DNA from: Ancylobacter aquaticus | GTDB taxonomy: Bacteria; Pseudomonadota; Alphaproteobacteria; Rhizobiales; Xanthobacteraceae | DNA length: 64,000 nt | Assembly: GCF_004339465.1 (NCBI RefSeq) | Contig: NZ_SMFY01000001.1 | Span: 1,922,001-1,986,000, forward strand | Direction: 5' to 3' | Shown: positions 62,006 to 64,000 of the stretch, one piece after another | Numbering within the stretch: position 1 is the stretch's first letter | Layout of the letters: each line of letters begins with the position of its first letter | The notes under the pieces: generated by a model | The model's database searches: none | The model's input: only the letters and a program-made list of their open reading frames with translations | What the model was told of the DNA's origin: nothing | Made by a program: the position numbers and the translations under genes

Positions 62006-62818
62006 ATGAGCCCTGACCTTCACCCCGGTACCGCAGTCGTCACTGGAGCTTCCAGTGGCATTGGCAGGATCTACGCCGAGAAGCTCGCGCAGCGAGGCTA
62101 TGATGTGTTGCTGGTGGCGCGTGACCGCAGCCGGCTCGATGAACTCGCGGCTAGCCTTGCGAGCGCGACCGGCCGAAAGACCGAGGTCCTCGTGGCCGAT
62201 CTCGGGCAGGCGGCGGACGTCGAGAGGCTGACGGCCCGCATCGCCGCCGACCCGTCGATCACCCTGCTGGTCAACAATGCCGGCATGGGCACGGAAGGGG
62301 CGGTTGTCGGCGTCGATGCCGGCAAGGTCGACGCCATGGTGCAGCTCAACGTCGCCGCGCTCACGCGCCTGTCCATCGCCGCTGTGAATGCCTTTTCGGC
62401 GCGCGGTAAGGGCACGCTGGTGAACATCGCGTCCGTCGTGGCGCTGGTTCCCGAGAATTTTCTCGGCGCCTATGCCGGCACGAAAGCCTATGTGCTGGCC
62501 TTCACACAGTCGTTGCAGAGCGAACTGAAGGGCGGGCCCATACGGGTGCAGGCGGTGCTGCCCGGGCTCACGGCGACGGAGTTTTTCGACCGTGCGGGCC
62601 TGGATGCCGGGTCCCTGCCGGCCGAGATGGTGATGTCGGCGCCCGATCTTGTCGAGGCCGCCCTGCGCGGGCTGGAGGCCGGGGAGGCGATCACCATTCC
62701 CTCGCTGCCCGAGATGGCGGCGTGGCAGACACTGGTGGACGATCGCGTGCGGATGGCCCCCGGCCTGTCGCTGCGCCAGCCGGCGGCCCGCTACGGGATG
62801 GGTGCGACCGCAGGCTGA
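62006..62818 (+). CDS. Short-chain dehydrogenase/reductase
   Basis: 270 residues, classical SDR. Cofactor motif VVTGASSGIGRIYAEKLA is at the N-terminus, LLVNNAGMGTEG at the middle and the YxxxK catalytic pair in GAYAGTKAYVLAF. SDRs are cytosolic NAD(P)-dependent oxidoreductases of very varied substrates, so no specific reaction is claimed. ATG 62006 has GGAG 10 bases upstream. It stands alone between the divergent photolyase and the convergent TamB-like gene. Confidence 0.9.
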   Translation: MSPDLHPGTAVVTGASSGIGRIYAEKLAQRGYDVLLVARDRSRLDELAASLASATGRKTEVLVADLGQAADVERLTARIAADPSITLLVNNAGMGTEGAVVGVDAGKVDAMVQLNVAALTRLSIAAVNAFSARGKGTLVNIASVVALVPENFLGAYAGTKAYVLAFTQSLQSELKGGPIRVQAVLPGLTATEFFDRAGLDAGSLPAEMVMSAPDLVEAALRGLEAGEAITIPSLPEMAAWQTLVDDRVRMAPGLSLRQPAARYGMGATAG

Positions 62819-62831
62819 TCCAAAGAGCGCG

Positions 62832-62866
62832 CGATCCGGTCACATTGGTTCAATCCGACCGGATCG
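62832..62866. terminator. Hairpin between the SDR and TamB-like genes
   Basis: CGATCCGGTC (62832-62841) and GACCGGATCG (62857-62866) pair perfectly over ten bases, with ATTG and CAAT pairing inside the loop. Lying between convergent genes it probably acts as a bidirectional stop or is another palindromic repeat; no T-run is present. Confidence 0.55.
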
Positions 62867-62870
62867 GGCC

Positions 62871-64000
62871 CTAGTAATCCCATTGGGCGCCGATGCCGAC
62901 CTCGGCGGCTCCGTTGGCGCCGGTTGCACCCTGCAGGCGAATGTTCTTCGTCACGTCCACATCGACGGTCACGCGGCTCGACCCTGCCGAGGTGCCCTGG
63001 CGCACGCCGAGATAGATATTGTCGTTCAGCCTGCGGCCGACGCCGACCTGGCCGCCGGTTCCCTCCGCATCGGTGCCAAGTTCGAGGCTGTCGACGCCGA
63101 GCGAGCGGCGCACATTTTCCAGCACTCCGGCGCCGCCGGAGAACTGCGCGGCGGCCTGCGCGAGCTGCAGCGCCTGACCGCCATTGAGCGACCCGGCGGA
63201 GCGCCCGAACAGCAGGCGGGAGATAACCTCGTCCTGCGGCAGGGTCGGCGTGGAGGAGAAGCTGATCACGGGGCGGGAGGCGGGGCCGGAAACCAGCACC
63301 CGGGCGGTGATGTCGGTGCTGGTGGTCTCGGCGATGAAGTCGAGCTCCGGGTCGGTGTTGCCCGTGAACGTGATGTTGCCGCGCGTGAAGGTGAGGCGGC
63401 GTCCGCCGAAATCGAAGGATCCGCGCCGCAGCTGAAAGCCACCCGACGTCACCGGCGCGCGCGTCGTGCCGCCGAGCGTCAGCTCGCCGCCGAGCTGCGC
63501 CTCGATGCCGAGGCCGCGCACGAACACATTGTTGCTCGGCGCCGAGAGAACCAGATCAAGCGCGATGCCGTTGCGCGCCGGTGCGGCGGGCCCCTGCTGG
63601 CGCTGCACGGTGGGGCTCTTGCTCTTGAACTCGGCGTTGGCATTCACGTGGCGGACATTCAGGTCCTGCACCCCGCCGGGGAAGCGGTCCGGCACGTTGA
63701 TGTCGAGTGCGCGCAGCACCAGCCGTCCGGTCAGGCGAGGTCCATTCAGGAACGCGCCTTCGATGCCGAGACGACCTTCCGCCACAAGGCGCATGAGATC
63801 GCTGTTCACCAGCGCCGCATTGACGAGGTCGAGGTCTATTCGCCCGGGATAGCCGGCGGAAGGGTCGAGTGCGACATTGCCGCGCCCGCTGATGCTGCCG
63901 CCATTGGTCGTCGTGGCGCGGAAACTGGTCAGCGTGACGGAGCGATCCGTGCCGGTGAGCACGGCCTCGATATTGCCGAGCGCCACCCCGTTGACGGAAT
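62871..64000 (-). CDS. tamB: TamB-like translocation/assembly protein (C-terminal part)
   Basis: The window holds at least 376 residues of the C-terminal part; the frame continues past base 64000. The segments PELDFIAET, ARVLVSGPASRPVISFSS, LPQDEVISRLLFGRS, QLAQAAAQFSGG and the final aromatic-ending VGIGAQWDY are the conserved TamB (DUF490) C-terminal domain, whose last strands engage the outer-membrane partner TamA. The whole TamB spans the periplasm and assists outer-membrane protein insertion or lipid movement. TamA is not visible here. The start is off the window. Confidence 0.92.
   Translation of the reverse strand, partial: SVNGVALGNIEAVLTGTDRSVTLTSFRATTTNGGSISGRGNVALDPSAGYPGRIDLDLVNAALVNSDLMRLVAEGRLGIEGAFLNGPRLTGRLVLRALDINVPDRFPGGVQDLNVRHVNANAEFKSKSPTVQRQQGPAAPARNGIALDLVLSAPSNNVFVRGLGIEAQLGGELTLGGTTRAPVTSGGFQLRRGSFDFGGRRLTFTRGNITFTGNTDPELDFIAETTSTDITARVLVSGPASRPVISFSSTPTLPQDEVISRLLFGRSAGSLNGGQALQLAQAAAQFSGGAGVLENVRRSLGVDSLELGTDAEGTGGQVGVGRRLNDNIYLGVRQGTSAGSSRVTVDVDVTKNIRLQGATGANGAAEVGIGAQWDY

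Overview
This 64 kb window is chromosomal DNA of high G+C content with tightly packed genes. It comes from an alphaproteobacterium of the order Hyphomicrobiales (Rhizobiales), most likely the Xanthobacteraceae (Ancylobacter, Starkeya, Xanthobacter or Azorhizobium type). The placement is inferred from several features seen together: a fused urease gamma/beta subunit, the aapJQMP amino-acid permease, an aminotransferase-hom pair, class I PHA synthase, a suf operon with a SufT-like gene, Rhizobiales-type palindromic intergenic repeats and iron genes flanked by Irr-like palindromes. I saw no tRNA, rRNA, CRISPR array, transposase or prophage.

Region 1 (1-5968) is the iron-sulfur cluster operon: the end of sufB, a small acidic low-G+C gene of unknown function, sufC, sufD, sufS, a SufT-like gene, a VOC protein, an IscA/SufA-type carrier and a TfoX-N protein. 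Region 2 (6021-18250) holds an MscS channel, an RhlE-type RNA helicase, a GreA/B-type factor, a LysE exporter, a double-domain glycosyltransferase, parE, a phasin-like protein, argC, phaC with a long basic N-terminal extension and a small lipoprotein. Region 3 (18393-29424) contains an alanine-type aminotransferase, hom, glpX, a small hypothetical gene, an esterase, a DMT permease, a phytase-like esterase, recJ and a flavoprotein.

Region 4 (29425-36635) is an iron-acquisition operon: a small Cys-containing protein, imelysin, Tat-exported multicopper oxidase, di-haem oxidoreductase, a second imelysin and a DUF1513 protein. Two palindromes sharing the core TTCTAA lie upstream of its first two genes. 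Region 5 (36738-49642) follows an aminotransferase and is a complete urea uptake and hydrolysis block: urtABCDE, ureD, ureAB (fused), ureC, ureE, ureF and ureG. It is headed by a near-perfect sigma-54 promoter and an NtrC-like site, so nitrogen-limitation control is strongly suggested.

Region 6 (49767-57664) has an ArnT-like glycosyltransferase, metC on the minus strand and the aapJQMP operon. A stem-loop follows aapJ, a possible sigma-54 promoter precedes it and a terminator follows aapP. Region 7 (57686-64000) has, on the minus strand, a mercaptopyruvate sulfurtransferase, an AlaX-type tRNA editing protein overlapping a cysteine synthase, and a photolyase. An SDR gene on the plus strand and the C-terminal part of a TamB-like protein running off the end complete the window.

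Recurrent themes are sulfur and cysteine metabolism (suf, metC, cysK, sulfurtransferase), nitrogen scavenging (urea, amino acids) and iron uptake. The most unusual points are the foreign-looking gene inside suf, a relay of three GTG starts in 17-bp tandem repeats, a dispersed repeat that supplies the start codon of a cytochrome gene, and the multicopper oxidase inside an imelysin operon.
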